Shown here: positions 62,949-64,000 of the stretch, piece after piece | Layout: every line of letters begins with the position of its first letter | How positions within the stretch are numbered: position 1 is the first letter of the stretch | Source: Algoriphagus chordae | GTDB taxonomy: Bacteria; Bacteroidota; Bacteroidia; Cytophagales; Cyclobacteriaceae | Assembly: GCF_003254055.1 (NCBI RefSeq) | Contig: NZ_QKZT01000006.1 | Coordinates: 22,462-86,461 of the forward strand | Direction of reading: 5' to 3' | Length of the DNA: 64,000 nucleotides | Notes under the pieces: model-generated | Told to the model about the DNA's origin: nothing | Seen by the model: the letters and a program-made list of their open reading frames with translations, nothing else | Databases searched by the model: none | Translations under genes and position numbers: made by a program

Positions 62949-63288
62949 TTCCATAATTAAAAATGATGATCGTTAATGATTTATTAACATTTGTCCATAA
63001 TATTTATGAATATAATAAAATACGCTCGCAATCGATAGCGGAAGTCACAGAATTCCGAGTTTTGCCATTTTTTAAAAATATTTGTTTGTATAATTGATAT
63101 TTGCAGAATATAAATACTAAGTGTTCTGTATATTTCTATAGATTTCCAATGGAAATTTTGTTGAAAAAAAATTAAAAAATTTTAAATATGCCTCTTGAGT
63201 AGGGTGGGAATTAAGCCGATTTTGGATTTTTATACATTTAGGTGGCTGATTTTTATCTCATATTTTACCCTAGTTTTTTAAAATGAAC
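62949..63288. other. AT-rich intergenic region
   Basis: About 340 bp with no gene and no recognised element. It is very AT-rich with many A/T runs, consistent with an upstream element for the strong promoter at 62918-62948. Confidence 0.4.
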
Positions 63289-63327
63289 AAAAAAAACAGG
63301 TTTAGATTTGATTTTCTAAACCTGTTT
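63289..63327 (-). terminator. terminator of the DUF4252 gene
   Basis: AAACAGGTTTAG (63294-63305) and CTAAACCTGTTT (63316-63327) form a 12-bp stem with a 10-nt loop, followed on the minus strand by a T run. Confidence 0.85.
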
Positions 63328-63380
63328 ATGAGATTTCTGCACAAAAATGAAATGTGCTGTTTTTAGCTTTTTGCGCTAAA

Positions 63381-63869
63381 TCAGTTTTTTCCCTTATAAT
63401 TTGCAGCTTTTGCTACTAATTCCTGGTCAAATTTACCCTTCAATTCTACGACCATCAAGTCACCATCATCACCTCCGACGAGTACCACCAAATCCGAAAT
63501 AGTTTTTCCTCCCTTAGAATATACAATTACTCCGCCTTTCTTGCCTTCAGAAGCCTCCATAAGCAAATCATAACGTTCGCGTTCCAAGCCCTTCTGCAAA
63601 GCTTTGTATTCCATTCGGGTGTCATCTGCATGATCAGGAAGTGTAAAGAAGTTCAATTTCTCGATAGACTTAGCCACTGTGGCCATATCGTTTTCGTCGA
63701 TATCGATCTTGAAGCCTTCGGCAAAGTTCATAAAATTGCCTCCCAGCTCCATGTGGAAGAAGTCATCTTCGCTCTTGTATTTTTCATACAGGGCTTTGAC
63801 ACTTTTGCTTTGTGCCTGAACGGACATCACCGCTCCAATTAGTGCTAGGCTTAGAATTAGCTTTTTCAT
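63381..63869 (-). CDS. DUF4252 secreted protein
   Basis: A 162-residue protein with a Sec signal (MKKLILSLALIGAVMSVQAQ). The mature part matches DUF4252 of Bacteroidota: EDDFFHMELGGNFMNFA near 35, then LMEASEGKKGGVIVYSKGGKTISDLVVLVGGDDGDLMVVELKG. Function is unknown. It stands alone, with its own terminator at 63289-63327. Confidence 0.75.
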   Translation of the reverse strand: MKKLILSLALIGAVMSVQAQSKSVKALYEKYKSEDDFFHMELGGNFMNFAEGFKIDIDENDMATVAKSIEKLNFFTLPDHADDTRMEYKALQKGLERERYDLLMEASEGKKGGVIVYSKGGKTISDLVVLVGGDDGDLMVVELKGKFDQELVAKAANYKGKN

Positions 63870-63947
63870 AGTATTATATATAGTGTGGTTTGTTTTAAAA
63901 TATTCTTCAATTTCCGTAACCTATTTTCTGTCCTCCAGTTTTGCCTT

Positions 63948-64000
63948 ACCTGCTACCTGCTACCTGCTACCTGCTACCTGCTACCTGCTACCTGCTACCT
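63948..64000. repeat. 7-bp tandem repeat (ACCTGCT)n, cut by the window end
   Basis: From 63948 the sequence is a perfect run of ACCTGCT, about 7.6 copies, continuing past the window end. The 7-bp period would shift the reading frame by one at each copy change, so it would be a phase-variation tract if coding. No gene is visible over it here. Confidence 0.85.

Noticed and set aside
63948..64000. CRISPR or telomere-like array
   Set aside because: It is a simple 7-bp tandem run with no spacers.
1..64000. Insertion sequences, prophage or rRNA genes
   Set aside because: No transposase, integrase, phage structural gene or rRNA sequence was recognised.

Overview
The window reads as chromosomal DNA from a Bacteroidota member, most like the Cytophagales family Cyclobacteriaceae (Algoriphagus-type). 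The support is family content and promoter style. There are FKBP lipoproteins beside nrnA and ndk, DUF4221, DUF4252 and DUF1569 proteins, SusC-style tails on TonB-domain proteins, no evident Shine-Dalgarno sites, and promoters of the TTTG-N18/19-TAnnTTTG type (best at 62918-62948 and 30969-30998). The species is an inference.

Layout. 0.1-5.7 kb: small stress and regulatory genes (metallophosphoesterase, TetR regulator, a small winged-helix regulon with a visible palindromic operator, DUF1569, VOC, a TonB-domain protein, an NlpE-like lipoprotein). 5.7-12 kb: peroxide and redox genes: OxyR, a Tat-exported Gfo/Idh/MocA oxidoreductase, a double thioredoxin-fold lipoprotein, an OhrR-like regulator with no cysteine, Ohr, a second TonB-domain protein and a quinone oxidoreductase. 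12-12.8 kb: a noncoding tandem repeat array. 12.9-16.5 kb: M20 dipeptidase and DsbD.

16.5-30.9 kb is one long minus-strand nitrate/nitrite cluster: outer-membrane porin, rubredoxin-tailed protein, a giant nitrate reductase fused to an NAD(P)H/FAD module, NarK-type transporter, NarL-type regulator, NarX-like kinase, DUF4202 protein, NirD and NirB. Nitrate would enter by the porin and NarK, be reduced to nitrite by the fused enzyme and to ammonium by NirBD, under control of the two-component pair. A TACGTA motif recurs in the cluster's regulatory gaps and is the best candidate operator.

31.7-38.6 kb is core: ndk, nrnA, three FKBP-type prolyl isomerase lipoproteins, and the rpsP-rimM-trmD-rplS operon. 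A tRNA-Arg(CCT) at 38.8 kb is followed by a defence-like islet: a 53-codon gene, a zeta-type toxin and a 985-residue primase-helicase of the TOTE conflict family. This is the most promising system in the window. 43.1-47.7 kb holds a five-gene sugar or sugar-acid catabolic cluster of unknown substrate. 48-56.9 kb carries a UbiA-like membrane protein, acyl-CoA dehydrogenase, methyltransferase, ceramidase-like hydrolase, purM, hemH, a CPA2 antiporter and a Usp protein. 57.1-60.5 kb has two M14 carboxypeptidase genes, the first of which has lost its catalytic residues. The end holds a frameshifted DUF4221-type gene, a secreted protein with a structured leader, a DUF4252 protein, and a 7-bp tandem repeat that runs off the window.
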